A DNA stretch of 27,001 bases from Caulobacteraceae bacterium (GTDB taxonomy: Bacteria > Pseudomonadota > Alphaproteobacteria > Caulobacterales > Caulobacteraceae), in the NCBI GenBank assembly GCA_004144935.1, contig SDZP01000006.1:1-27001 (forward strand). The letters run 5' to 3'. Each line of letters begins with the position of its first letter. Within the stretch, counting starts at the first letter, position 1. This document shows positions 16,039-22,228 of the stretch, one piece after another. The position numbers were made by a program, and so were the translations under genes. The notes under the pieces are model-generated. The model was not told the DNA's origin, made no database searches, and was given only the letters and a program-made list of their open reading frames with translations.

Positions 16039-16653
16039 TTAGGTCGCTTCGTTGCCGCGCGTCCAGCCGCCGCGCAGAGTTGCTAACACATGCCGCACCT
16101 GGTCCCGGGCATGGTCCAGGCCCTGGCCGGTGTCGATGACGAAATCGGCGCGCGCCCGCTTCTCGGCGTCCGGCGTCTGCCGCGCCAGGATGGCTTCGAA
16201 CTTGTCTTCCGTCATGCCCGGCCGGGCCAGGACCCGCGCCCGCTGCTGGTCGGCGGGGGCGGAGACCACCACCACCGCGGCCATATTCTTCTCGCCGCCG
16301 GTCTCGAACAGCAGGGGGATGTCGAGGACGACGATGTCGGCCTGCCTCTCCGTCGCCTCCTGGAAGAAGCCGACCCGGCTGGCCCCGACCAGCGGATGCA
16401 CGATGGCCTCCAGCCGCTTCATGGCGTCCGGGTCGTTCAGCACCTTCCGGCTCAGCCGTTCGCGGTCGACCGCGCCGTCGACGACCACATCGCCGAATTC
16501 CTGCTCCAGCGGCTCCACGGCCGCGCCGCCCCTGGCATACAGCCGATGCACCGCCGCATCGGCGTCATAGACCGGCACGCCCTCGGCGGCGAACAGGCCG
16601 GCGGTGGTCGACTTGCCCATGCCGATGGAGCCGGTGAGGCCAACGAGCATCAT
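16039..16653 (-). CDS. coaE: CoaE, dephospho-CoA kinase
   Basis: CoaE phosphorylates dephospho-CoA in the last step of coenzyme A synthesis. The 204 residues begin MMLVGLTGSIGMGKST, with the P-loop GSIGMGKST at 8-16. YDAD at about 29-32 holds the substrate-binding and catalytic Asp, and the VVVVSAPADQQRARVLAR segment is typical of the lid and CoA domain. The start overlaps the aroE stop as ATGATG, so there are two neighbouring Met codons; the first (16653) gives the standard ATGA coupling. It is followed closely by dnaQ. Confidence 0.96.
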   Translation of the reverse strand: MMLVGLTGSIGMGKSTTAGLFAAEGVPVYDADAAVHRLYARGGAAVEPLEQEFGDVVVDGAVDRERLSRKVLNDPDAMKRLEAIVHPLVGASRVGFFQEATERQADIVVLDIPLLFETGGEKNMAAVVVVSAPADQQRARVLARPGMTEDKFEAILARQTPDAEKRARADFVIDTGQGLDHARDQVRHVLATLRGGWTRGNEAT

Positions 16654-17504
16654 GGCGCAACTCCCAGGGCCTGAAGACAGAGGCTTCGCACATCGACATC
16701 GTCCGGCGGGGCCTGGCCGAAGAAGGCCTCGAAGCTGGGCGCGGCCTGGCGTATCAGCATCTCCAGCCCGTCGACCGTGCGGTGTCCGGCCGCCCGGGCG
16801 GCGGCCAGAAACCGCGTCTCCAGCGGCTTGTAGACCATGTCCATGACGACGGCGGCCGGCGGCAGGCTGCCAAAATCGATGTCCGGCCCGGCCCCGCCGC
16901 CCAGCCCCAGGGAGGTGGCGTTGACGACCAGGCCGGCGTCCGCCAGCGCCGCGCGATGGTCGCCGAAGCCAAAGCCGCTCGTCGCCCCGCCCACCGTCCG
17001 CGCCAGGCCGACGGCGCGTTCGGCGGTCCGGTTGATGATCCGCACGGCCGGGCTGCCGGCCATGACCAGCGCCGCCGCGGCGCCCCGCGCGGCGCCGCCG
17101 GCCCCGAGGATCACCGTCGGCGCGGCCGTCGGGTCATAGCCCGGCGCCTGCTCGAAGATGGCGTCCAGCATGCCCGGCCCATCGGTGTTGCGCGCCACGA
17201 TGCTGCCGTCGGCCGGAAAGGTCAGCAGGTTGGCGGCCCCCGCCTTCTCGGCCAGCTGGCCGGCCAGGTCGCTGAGCTCGAGCGCCGTTTCCTTGAATGG
17301 AATGGTGACGTTGACGCCCTTGATCACCCCGCCGCGCAGCGCCGTGGCGAAGGCGGCGAACCCGTCCTGCGGCACATTGAACGGCACATAGACCGCATCG
17401 AGGCCGGCCGCCGCGATCCAGGCGTTATGGATCACCGGGCTGAGACTGTGGGTGACCGGACAGCCGGCGACGCCGGCCACCAGGGTGGCGCCGCTGACGC
17501 TCAT
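16650..17504 (-). CDS. aroE: AroE, shikimate dehydrogenase
   Basis: AroE reduces 3-dehydroshikimate to shikimate with NADPH in aromatic amino acid synthesis. The 284 residues show the substrate-binding SLSPVIHN at about 20-27, the catalytic NVTIPFK with K71, the NTDG motif with D108, the NADP-binding GAGGAARGAAAAL, and the INRT motif that marks NADPH preference. The length is usual. The ATGA overlaps with maf upstream and coaE downstream indicate translational coupling. Confidence 0.96.
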   Translation of the reverse strand: MSVSGATLVAGVAGCPVTHSLSPVIHNAWIAAAGLDAVYVPFNVPQDGFAAFATALRGGVIKGVNVTIPFKETALELSDLAGQLAEKAGAANLLTFPADGSIVARNTDGPGMLDAIFEQAPGYDPTAAPTVILGAGGAARGAAAALVMAGSPAVRIINRTAERAVGLARTVGGATSGFGFGDHRAALADAGLVVNATSLGLGGGAGPDIDFGSLPPAAVVMDMVYKPLETRFLAAARAAGHRTVDGLEMLIRQAAPSFEAFFGQAPPDDVDVRSLCLQALGVAP

Positions 17505-18100
17505 ATGCCCAGCGCCCCATGCCGGCGCAGCAGGTCCAGCAGGCCCAGCATCGGCAGGCCGAGGATGGTGAAATAGTCGCCCTCGATCTTCGAGAACAGC
17601 TGCACCCCTTCGTCCTCGAGCCGGTAGCAGCCCACCGAGCCCAGGATCCCCTCGCCCTGGCGGCCCAGCCAGGCCTCCAGGAAGTCATCGCTGAACGGCC
17701 GCATCGTCAGGCTGGCCGAGGGAACCTCGCGCCAGATCGGCTGGCCGTCCAGGGCCACCACCACGGCCGAATGCAGCTGATGGCGCTGGCCGCGCAGCAG
17801 TTTCAGCCGCGCGCGGGCATCGTCGACGGTCGTCGCCTTGTCGAACAGCCGGCCCTCGAAATCGAGCGTCTGGTCGGCCCCGATGACCAGGGCGCCGGGC
17901 CGCTTGCCGCTGGCCCGCACCGCCTTCAGCTCGGCCAGGGCGTCGGCCACCTCGCGCGGCGTGGCGTTCTCGGCCAGCAGGGAAGCCTTGGCGGCGTCCT
18001 CGTCGACCCCGGGCGAAATCGCTTCATGGGCGACCCCGGCGGCGCTCAGCAGCGCCCGTCGCGCCGAGGAGGTCGAGGCCAGAACGACAGGCCGGCTCAC
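17501..18100 (-). CDS. maf: Maf-like nucleoside triphosphate pyrophosphatase
   Basis: Maf proteins hydrolyse non-canonical or modified nucleotides (dTTP/UTP or m7GTP types) and have been linked to septum inhibition. The 199 residues start VLASTSSARRALLSAAG, with the phosphate-binding ASTSSARR at 8-15. They continue with SPGVDED and the catalytic GADQTLDFEG (D76). The GADQTL and substrate-loop variant may indicate the m7GTP-type (YceF-like) branch, but I cannot settle the subclass by eye. The start is GTG at 18100, overlapping the ppsR stop as GTGA; the end overlaps aroE as ATGA. Confidence 0.93.
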   Translation of the reverse strand: MSRPVVLASTSSARRALLSAAGVAHEAISPGVDEDAAKASLLAENATPREVADALAELKAVRASGKRPGALVIGADQTLDFEGRLFDKATTVDDARARLKLLRGQRHQLHSAVVVALDGQPIWREVPSASLTMRPFSDDFLEAWLGRQGEGILGSVGCYRLEDEGVQLFSKIEGDYFTILGLPMLGLLDLLRRHGALGI

Positions 18101-18951
18101 AGCGGCGCCTCCACCTGGCTGCGGTTGCCGTGCAGCAGGTTGATGATCGCCGCCGCCGTCTCCTCGACCGAGCGCCGCGTCACATCGATCACCGGCCAGC
18201 CCTCCCGCTCGAACAGCCGTCGGGCATGGATGATCTCCTGGCGGATGGCGTCGGTGTCGGCATAGTCGGCGCCCCGGTCTTCCTTCAGCGACAGCAGCCG
18301 GTTGCGGCGGATCTGGCTCAGCCGGTCGGGGCTGGCGATCAGGCCGACGATGAGGATGTCCTTGCGCAGCTCCTGCAGCTGCGGCGGCACGGGCATGTGC
18401 GGCACCAGCGGGATGTTGGCCGCCCTCACCCCGCGATGGGCCAGGTAGATGCAGGTCGGGGTCTTGGAGGTGCGCGAGACGCCGACCAGCACCACGTCGG
18501 CCTGGTTCAGGTCCTTCGGCCCGCCGGCCCCGTCGTCATGGCCGATGGCGTAGTTCAGCGCCTCCATGCGGTCGAAATAGTCGCTGTCCAGGGCGTGCTG
18601 CGCCCCGACCCGCGAGGAGACGGCGATGCCCAGGTAGCGGCTCATGCTGGCCATGACCGGGTCGAGCGGCGCGATGCAGGGCATCTCCAGCCCCCGGCAG
18701 CCCTCTTCCAGGGCGGCGCGCAGTTCCGGCTCGGCGATGGTGTGCATGACGATGCCCGGCGCCGCGGCGATCTCCTCCAGCGCCCGCTCCATCTGCCGGG
18801 GCGAGCGGACCAGGGCGTAGATATGCTCGATGGGCAAGGTGTCGCTGAACCGGGCGCAGACGGCCCGGGCCATGGCGTTGAGGGTCTCGCCGGTGGAATC
18901 CGACACGAGATGGACGTGGAAATAGGTGGCGATGCGGGCCGGCGCGGTCAT
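18097..18951 (-). CDS. ppsR: PpsR/PDRP-type kinase-pyrophosphorylase (DUF299)
   Basis: These enzymes regulate PEP synthetase or pyruvate phosphate dikinase by ADP-dependent phosphorylation and Pi-dependent dephosphorylation. The 284 residues include the N-terminal HLVSDSTGETLN (14-25), the segment ALDSDYFDRMEALNYAIGHDDG, and the P-loop-like GVSRTSKTPT at 157-166. ATG 18951 is the family start; the frame stays open into the origin region up to 19101, but that extension is unlike the family and would cross CtrA and DnaA-like sites. In C. crescentus the homologous gene (the first numbered locus, as I recall) borders Cori, as here. It heads the ppsR-maf-aroE-coaE-dnaQ run. Confidence 0.95.
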   Translation of the reverse strand: MTAPARIATYFHVHLVSDSTGETLNAMARAVCARFSDTLPIEHIYALVRSPRQMERALEEIAAAPGIVMHTIAEPELRAALEEGCRGLEMPCIAPLDPVMASMSRYLGIAVSSRVGAQHALDSDYFDRMEALNYAIGHDDGAGGPKDLNQADVVLVGVSRTSKTPTCIYLAHRGVRAANIPLVPHMPVPPQLQELRKDILIVGLIASPDRLSQIRRNRLLSLKEDRGADYADTDAIRQEIIHARRLFEREGWPVIDVTRRSVEETAAAIINLLHGNRSQVEAPL

Positions 18952-18991
18952 GTGGCTGTTCCATAACGCCGGCGGCGGGGAGGAACCAGCC

Positions 18992-19000
18992 TGTGGATGG
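18992..19000 (-). promoter_or_regulatory. DnaA box candidate (G-box-like)
   Basis: On the minus strand this reads CCATCCACA, with the full ATCCACA core (7 of 9 bases against TGATCCACA). It is the box nearest ppsR and lies just before the first CtrA box. Confidence 0.55.
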
Positions 19001-19004
19001 GTCG

Positions 19005-19020
19005 TTAAGAGATCGTTAAC
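19005..19020. promoter_or_regulatory. CtrA box 1
   Basis: TTAA-GAGATCG-TTAAC is a perfect match to the full CtrA consensus TTAA-N7-TTAAC. CtrA bound at such boxes blocks replication initiation in C. crescentus by excluding DnaA. A DnaA-like box lies on each side (18992-19000 and 19021-19029). Confidence 0.9.
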
Positions 19021-19029
19021 CGGTCCACA
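19021..19029 (+). promoter_or_regulatory. DnaA box candidate
   Basis: CGGTCCACA keeps the TCCACA core (7 of 9 against TGATCCACA) and directly abuts CtrA box 1, so binding of the two proteins would compete. A second GGTCCACA occurs at 19095-19102. Confidence 0.45.
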
Positions 19030-19070
19030 ACGGTCCCCCGCCTCAGGGCGCCCCGCCGGAGCCCGGTGGA

Positions 19071-19086
19071 TTAACCTTTCATTTAC
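19071..19086. promoter_or_regulatory. CtrA box 2
   Basis: TTAA-CCTTTCA-TTTAC has one mismatch to TTAA-N7-TTAAC. It sits eight bases before a DnaA-like box at 19094-19102, repeating the box arrangement seen around CtrA box 1. Confidence 0.75.
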
Positions 19087-19093
19087 CTTTTCC

Positions 19094-19102
19094 AGGTCCA
19101 CA
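19094..19102 (+). promoter_or_regulatory. DnaA box candidate
   Basis: AGGTCCACA keeps the TCCACA core (7 of 9 against TGATCCACA). It shares GGTCCACA with the box at 19021-19029, which suggests a lineage-specific version of the box. Confidence 0.45.
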
Positions 19103-19210
19103 GCCCCCGGGTTCGGGATGGCCTGTCCAATGGTCCGGGTGGGGACGGTTCTAGCGACTCCCGTTCATTCGCCGCGGCGCCCCGCGATCCGCTGTCGAAT
19201 CCCGTACCGG

Positions 19211-19223
19211 AATCAGCCGCTTG
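19211..19223 (+). promoter_or_regulatory. IHF-like site
   Basis: AATCAGCCGCTTG matches the IHF consensus WATCAA-N4-TTR with one mismatch. An IHF site is present in the C. crescentus Cori, where bending assists initiation. It overlaps one of the GANTC sites. Confidence 0.45.
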
Positions 19224-19237
19224 CCGATCCGTCCCCA

Positions 19238-19246
19238 CTATCCCCA
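19238..19246 (+). promoter_or_regulatory. weak DnaA box candidate
   Basis: CTATCCCCA differs from TTATCCACA at two positions and contains the TCCCCA core that I recall for weak (W) boxes of the C. crescentus origin. Confidence 0.4.
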
Positions 19247-19320
19247 GGCCGCCGGGAGTCTGTGGGAATCCGCTTGGCGGGCCTGCCCTGGCCCTGGGCG
19301 CCGTCGCCGCGGCGTCAGGG

Positions 19321-19329
19321 TTATCCCCG
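19321..19329 (+). promoter_or_regulatory. weak DnaA box candidate
   Basis: TTATCCCCG differs from TTATCCACA at two positions. It lies about 35 bases before the AT-rich stretch, a typical distance for a box that supports unwinding. Confidence 0.45.
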
Positions 19330-19365
19330 TCATCCCCTCGCCCAGCCTTCCTCTACCCCTCTAAA

Positions 19366-19381
19366 TTAATATTCTATTAAG
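19366..19381. promoter_or_regulatory. CtrA box 3, in the hemE promoter/AT-rich region
   Basis: TTAA-TATTCTA-TTAAG matches TTAA-N7-TTAA with only the last base off. It lies in the most AT-rich stretch of the gap. TATTCT inside it could be a -10 hexamer, so CtrA would control both unwinding and hemE transcription, as reported for the hemE promoter in C. crescentus Cori. Confidence 0.8.
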
Positions 19382-19397
19382 ACTTTAAGGAGGGGCC

Positions 19398-19454
19398 TTG
19401 CGTGTGGGGGGCTCTTGCTTTGAGAGGTCGGCGGCGCAAGAAGGCAGGCCATGA
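19398..19454 (+). CDS. possible 18-residue leader peptide of hemE
   Basis: AAGGAGG at 19387-19393, the best Shine-Dalgarno I saw in this window, is followed after four bases by TTG (19398). It is also followed by in-frame GTG (19404) at a better distance. The frame gives LRVGGSCFERSAAQEGRP and stops with TGA 19452-19454, which overlaps the hemE ATG as ATGA. hemE has its own weaker ribosome-binding site (GAAGG about eight bases ahead). A coupled leader peptide is possible, but the AAGGAGG could also be chance, and no peptide evidence is available. Confidence 0.3.
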   Translation: MRVGGSCFERSAAQEGRP

Positions 19455-20479
19455 CGCCCGCTCCGCTTTCCCCCCTCCTCCGTGTCCTCGCCGGCGAGAC
19501 GCTCGAGCGCCCGCCCGTCTGGTTCATGCGCCAGGCCGGACGGTATCTGCCCGAGTATAGGGCGGTGCGGGCCACGGCGCCCGACTTCATCGCCTTCTGC
19601 CACGATCCGGAGAAGGCCTCCGAGGTCACCCTGCAGCCGCTGCGCCGCTTTCCCTTCGATGCGGCCATCGTCTTCGCCGACATCCTGCTGATCCCGGGGG
19701 CGCTGGGCCAGAAGGTCTGGTTCGAGGCCGGCGAAGGCCCCCGGCTGGGCGAGCTTCCCTCGCTCGACAGCATGGCCGGCGAGATCGACGCCTCCACCGA
19801 TCGCCTGTCGGCCATCGGCCAGACCCTGTCGCTGGTCCGCGCCCAGCTGCCGGCCGACAAGACCCTGATCGGTTTCGCCGGCGCCCCCTGGACGGTGGGC
19901 AGCTACATGATCGAGGGCCGCTCCTCGGACCGCTCCCGGGCCCGCACCTTCGCCTATGAGCAGCCGGAGGCCATGGACCGGCTGATGGACATCCTGGCGG
20001 AGTCCACCGCCCGCTACCTGGCCATGCAGGAGGAGGCGGGCGCCCAGGTGCTGAAGATCTTCGAAAGCTGGGCCGAGGGCCTGCCGGAGGATCTCTTCCA
20101 TCGGCTGGTGATCCGTCCGCACCGGCTGATCCTCAAGCGGCTGAAGGAGCTGGGCGTCACGGCTCCGGTCATCGGCTTCCCGCGCGGCGCCGCCGCCTAT
20201 GCGGAAACCTACGCCGACCAGGTGGATGTCGCCTGCGTGGCGCTCGACACCGCCGCCCCGGCCGCGCTCGGCAAGAGCCTGCAGAAACAGGTGGCCATCC
20301 AGGGCGCCCTGGATCCCCTGCTGCTGCGGGCCGGCGGCCCCGAGCTCGACCGCCGCGTCGACCAGCTGCTCCAGCAATGGGGCGATGGCCGCTACATCTT
20401 CAATCTCGGCCACGGCATCCTGCCGGACACCCCCATCCCCCATGTCGAGCGGGTGCTGAAGATGGTCACCGGCAAGTGA
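19451..20479 (+). CDS. hemE: HemE, uroporphyrinogen decarboxylase
   Basis: HemE removes four carboxyl groups from uroporphyrinogen III to give coproporphyrinogen III. The 342 residues contain the signature RQAGRYLPEYR at 27-37, the catalytic Asp D77 in IVFADILLIP, GAPWTVGSYMIEG at about 140-152, and the C-terminal NLGHGILPDTP with the conserved His. It is the first gene to the right of the origin and starts the hemE-hemH-hemJ operon; its promoter lies in the origin AT-rich region. The stop overlaps hemH as GTGA. Confidence 0.97.
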   Translation: MTPAPLSPLLRVLAGETLERPPVWFMRQAGRYLPEYRAVRATAPDFIAFCHDPEKASEVTLQPLRRFPFDAAIVFADILLIPGALGQKVWFEAGEGPRLGELPSLDSMAGEIDASTDRLSAIGQTLSLVRAQLPADKTLIGFAGAPWTVGSYMIEGRSSDRSRARTFAYEQPEAMDRLMDILAESTARYLAMQEEAGAQVLKIFESWAEGLPEDLFHRLVIRPHRLILKRLKELGVTAPVIGFPRGAAAYAETYADQVDVACVALDTAAPAALGKSLQKQVAIQGALDPLLLRAGGPELDRRVDQLLQQWGDGRYIFNLGHGILPDTPIPHVERVLKMVTGK

Positions 20480-21525
20480 GCGCCTCCGAAGCGGGACGAA
20501 AGATCGCCATCGTCCTGTTCAACCTCGGGGGCCCCGATGGTCCGGACGCGGTCGAGCCCTTCCTGTTCAACCTGTTCAACGACCAGGCCATCATCGGCCT
20601 GCCGGGCATCGTCCGCACGCCGCTGGCGAAACTGATCTCCCGCCGCCGCGCCCCGCTGGCCCAGGGCAACTACGCGCTGATGGGCGGCGGCTCGCCCCTG
20701 CTGCCCGAAACCCGCAAACAGGCCGACGCCCTGCGGGCCTCCCTGTCCGCGGCCCTCCCCGGCGACGAGGTCCGCTGTTTCATCGCCATGCGCTACTGGC
20801 ATCCGTTCACCGAAGAGACGGCGGCGGAGGTGGCGGCCTTCGGCCCGGACGAGATCCTGCTGCTGCCGCTCTACCCGCAGTATTCGACGACCACGACCGG
20901 ATCGTCGCTGAAGGCCTGGAACGCCGCCTACAGGGGCAGTGGCCGCAGTCGCACGATCTGCTGCTGGCCGGCCGGCGAGGCCCTCCTCGAGGCCCAGGCG
21001 CGGCTTATCGAGGCCGCCTGGAGCGCCAGCGGCCATGACGGTCCCGTCCGCCTGCTGTTCAGCGCCCACGGCCTGCCCGAAAAGATCATCAAGGCCGGCG
21101 ACCCCTACCAGGCCCAGGTCGAGGCCACCGCCGCCGGCGTCGCCGCCCGGCTCTCCGGCCAATGGGACTGGAAGATCAGCTACCAGAGCCGTGTCGGTCC
21201 GATGAAATGGATCGGCCCCAACACCGAGGAAGAAATCCACGCCGCCGCCAGGGCGGGCCTCGCCCTGGTCGTCGTCCCCATCGCCTTCGTCTCCGAACAC
21301 ATCGAGACCCTGGTCGAACTCGACATCGAATATGGCAATATGGCACGCCGCGAAGGCTGCCCGGCCTACGTCCGCGTCCCGGCCCTCGGCGTCGACGCCG
21401 GCTTCATCGCCGGCCTCGCCGATCTGGCCGCCCAGGCGCTCGGCCGCGAAGGCCTCGACAGCGACGGCTCCTACAGATGCCCGGGCTTCAGCAAATGTCC
21501 AAGAGCCGCTAAAAGCGCCGCATGA
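20476..21525 (+). CDS. hemH: HemH, ferrochelatase
   Basis: HemH inserts Fe2+ into protoporphyrin IX. Starting from GTG 20476, which overlaps the hemE stop, the protein has 349 residues. It shows IVLFNLGGPDGP (12-23), FSAHGLP with catalytic H198, and FVSEHIETL with E277, the pair matching the B. subtilis His183/Glu264. It has Cys at 162, 163, 295, 335 and 341. C. crescentus and mycobacterial ferrochelatases are known to hold a [2Fe-2S] cluster with one internal and three C-terminal cysteines, so this protein probably has one as well; C162/163, 335 and 341 are natural candidates. The frame is open upstream, but that extension would lie inside hemE. Confidence 0.96.
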   Translation: MSASEAGRKIAIVLFNLGGPDGPDAVEPFLFNLFNDQAIIGLPGIVRTPLAKLISRRRAPLAQGNYALMGGGSPLLPETRKQADALRASLSAALPGDEVRCFIAMRYWHPFTEETAAEVAAFGPDEILLLPLYPQYSTTTTGSSLKAWNAAYRGSGRSRTICCWPAGEALLEAQARLIEAAWSASGHDGPVRLLFSAHGLPEKIIKAGDPYQAQVEATAAGVAARLSGQWDWKISYQSRVGPMKWIGPNTEEEIHAAARAGLALVVVPIAFVSEHIETLVELDIEYGNMARREGCPAYVRVPALGVDAGFIAGLADLAAQALGREGLDSDGSYRCPGFSKCPRAAKSAA

Positions 21526-21992
21526 CCTTCCTCGCCGGACATTACGACCTGCTGCGCGGCCTGCACATCATCGCGGTCATCGCCTGGATGGCCGGCATGC
21601 TCTACCTGCCCCGGCTCTACGTCTACCACACCCGCGCCGCCCGCGGCTCGGAGATGGACACCACCTTCCAGGAGATGGAGGTCAAGCTCCTCCGCATCAT
21701 CATCAATCCGGCGATGGTCGCCTCCTGGCTGTTCGGCATCCTGCTGATCCTCGCCGACACCGGCCTGCGGGGCGGCGACTGGAGCTGGCTTGGCCAGCCC
21801 TGGATCGTCGTCAAGCTGATCGGGGTGGTGCTGATGTCCGGCTGGCACGGCTTCCTGGCGGGAGCCCGCAAAAAGTTCGCCGCCGGGACCAACAGCCGCT
21901 CGGAGAAGTTCTGGCGGATGAGCAACGAACTGCCCTTCCTGCTGGCCATCGTCATGGTCCTGGCCGTCACCACCCAGTTCCTCAGCCGCTGA
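21522..21992 (+). CDS. hemJ: HemJ, protoporphyrinogen IX oxidase
   Basis: HemJ is the membrane protoporphyrinogen oxidase (UPF0093/CopD-like) of most alphaproteobacteria, which lack HemG and HemY. The 156 residues contain four predicted membrane helices: about 11-33 (LLRGLHIIAVIAWMAGMLYLPRL), 58-78, 92-112 and 138-155. The conserved H15 lies in GLHIIAVIAWMAG, R31 and H36 follow in LPRLYVYH, and the QPWIVVKL segment holds the conserved Lys. The start overlaps hemH as ATGA. It acts just before HemH, so the operon encodes three late haem enzymes. Confidence 0.93.
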   Translation: MTFLAGHYDLLRGLHIIAVIAWMAGMLYLPRLYVYHTRAARGSEMDTTFQEMEVKLLRIIINPAMVASWLFGILLILADTGLRGGDWSWLGQPWIVVKLIGVVLMSGWHGFLAGARKKFAAGTNSRSEKFWRMSNELPFLLAIVMVLAVTTQFLSR

Positions 21993-22228
21993 TTTCGCTC
22001 ATCTCTTGAACCGGGCGCGGCGGCGTCCCACCTTGACGTGAGCGGAGCCCTGTGGTTCCCCTCACGGCGCTGCTTCGGCAGTCTCCTCTTTCCGGCCCCT
22101 CCGCGCTGCGACCAGCGCCGACGACCAGCCGGATCCCCGAACGAAACATCCCATAGCCGCATCCGACCAAGGTCCGGCGTTCAAGCGATCCAAAGGGCGC
22201 CTCGCGTCCTGACACCCAGAGTCCAACT
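21993..22228 (+). promoter_or_regulatory. rho leader region
   Basis: This 236-bp gap between hemJ and rho has no gene I can support. It contains an inverted pair CGTGAG (about 22036) / CTCACG (about 22061) with a long loop and several C-rich stretches. Rho in other bacteria is autoregulated by attenuation in its leader, and C-rich unstructured RNA would suit such a site, but I see no decisive signal. A promoter is likely here but not identifiable. Confidence 0.35.

Larger units (their letters stand above)
19156..19270. promoter_or_regulatory. cluster of five CcrM methylation sites (GANTC)
   Basis: GACTC 19156-19160, GAATC 19197-19201, GAATC 19210-19214, GAGTC 19256-19260 and GAATC 19266-19270 lie within 115 bp. 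With about 68 % GC one would expect roughly a third of a site in that length by chance. CcrM methylates GANTC in Caulobacterales, and hemimethylation after fork passage marks replicated DNA. Confidence 0.8.
18952..19450. other. oriC: chromosomal origin of replication (Cori-like)
   Basis: This 499-bp gap separates divergent ppsR and hemE, the exact setting of Cori in C. crescentus. It contains CtrA boxes at 19005-19020, 19071-19086 and 19366-19381, and DnaA-like boxes (18992, 19021, 19094, 19238, 19321). An IHF-like site at 19211 and five CcrM GANTC sites within 19156-19270 also lie here. An AT-rich stretch at about 19361-19390 (CTAAATTAATATTCTATTAAGACTTTAA, in a GC-rich genome) is a candidate unwinding element and hemE promoter. 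None of the DnaA boxes is a perfect TTATCCACA, which also holds for Cori in C. crescentus, where boxes deviate. The call rests on synteny plus the signals; no activity can be shown here. Confidence 0.9.

Noticed and set aside
18952..19101. N-terminal extension of ppsR into the origin
   Set aside because: The frame is open, but the extra 50 residues are unlike the family and would cover CtrA and DnaA-like sites. ATG 18951 gives the standard start.
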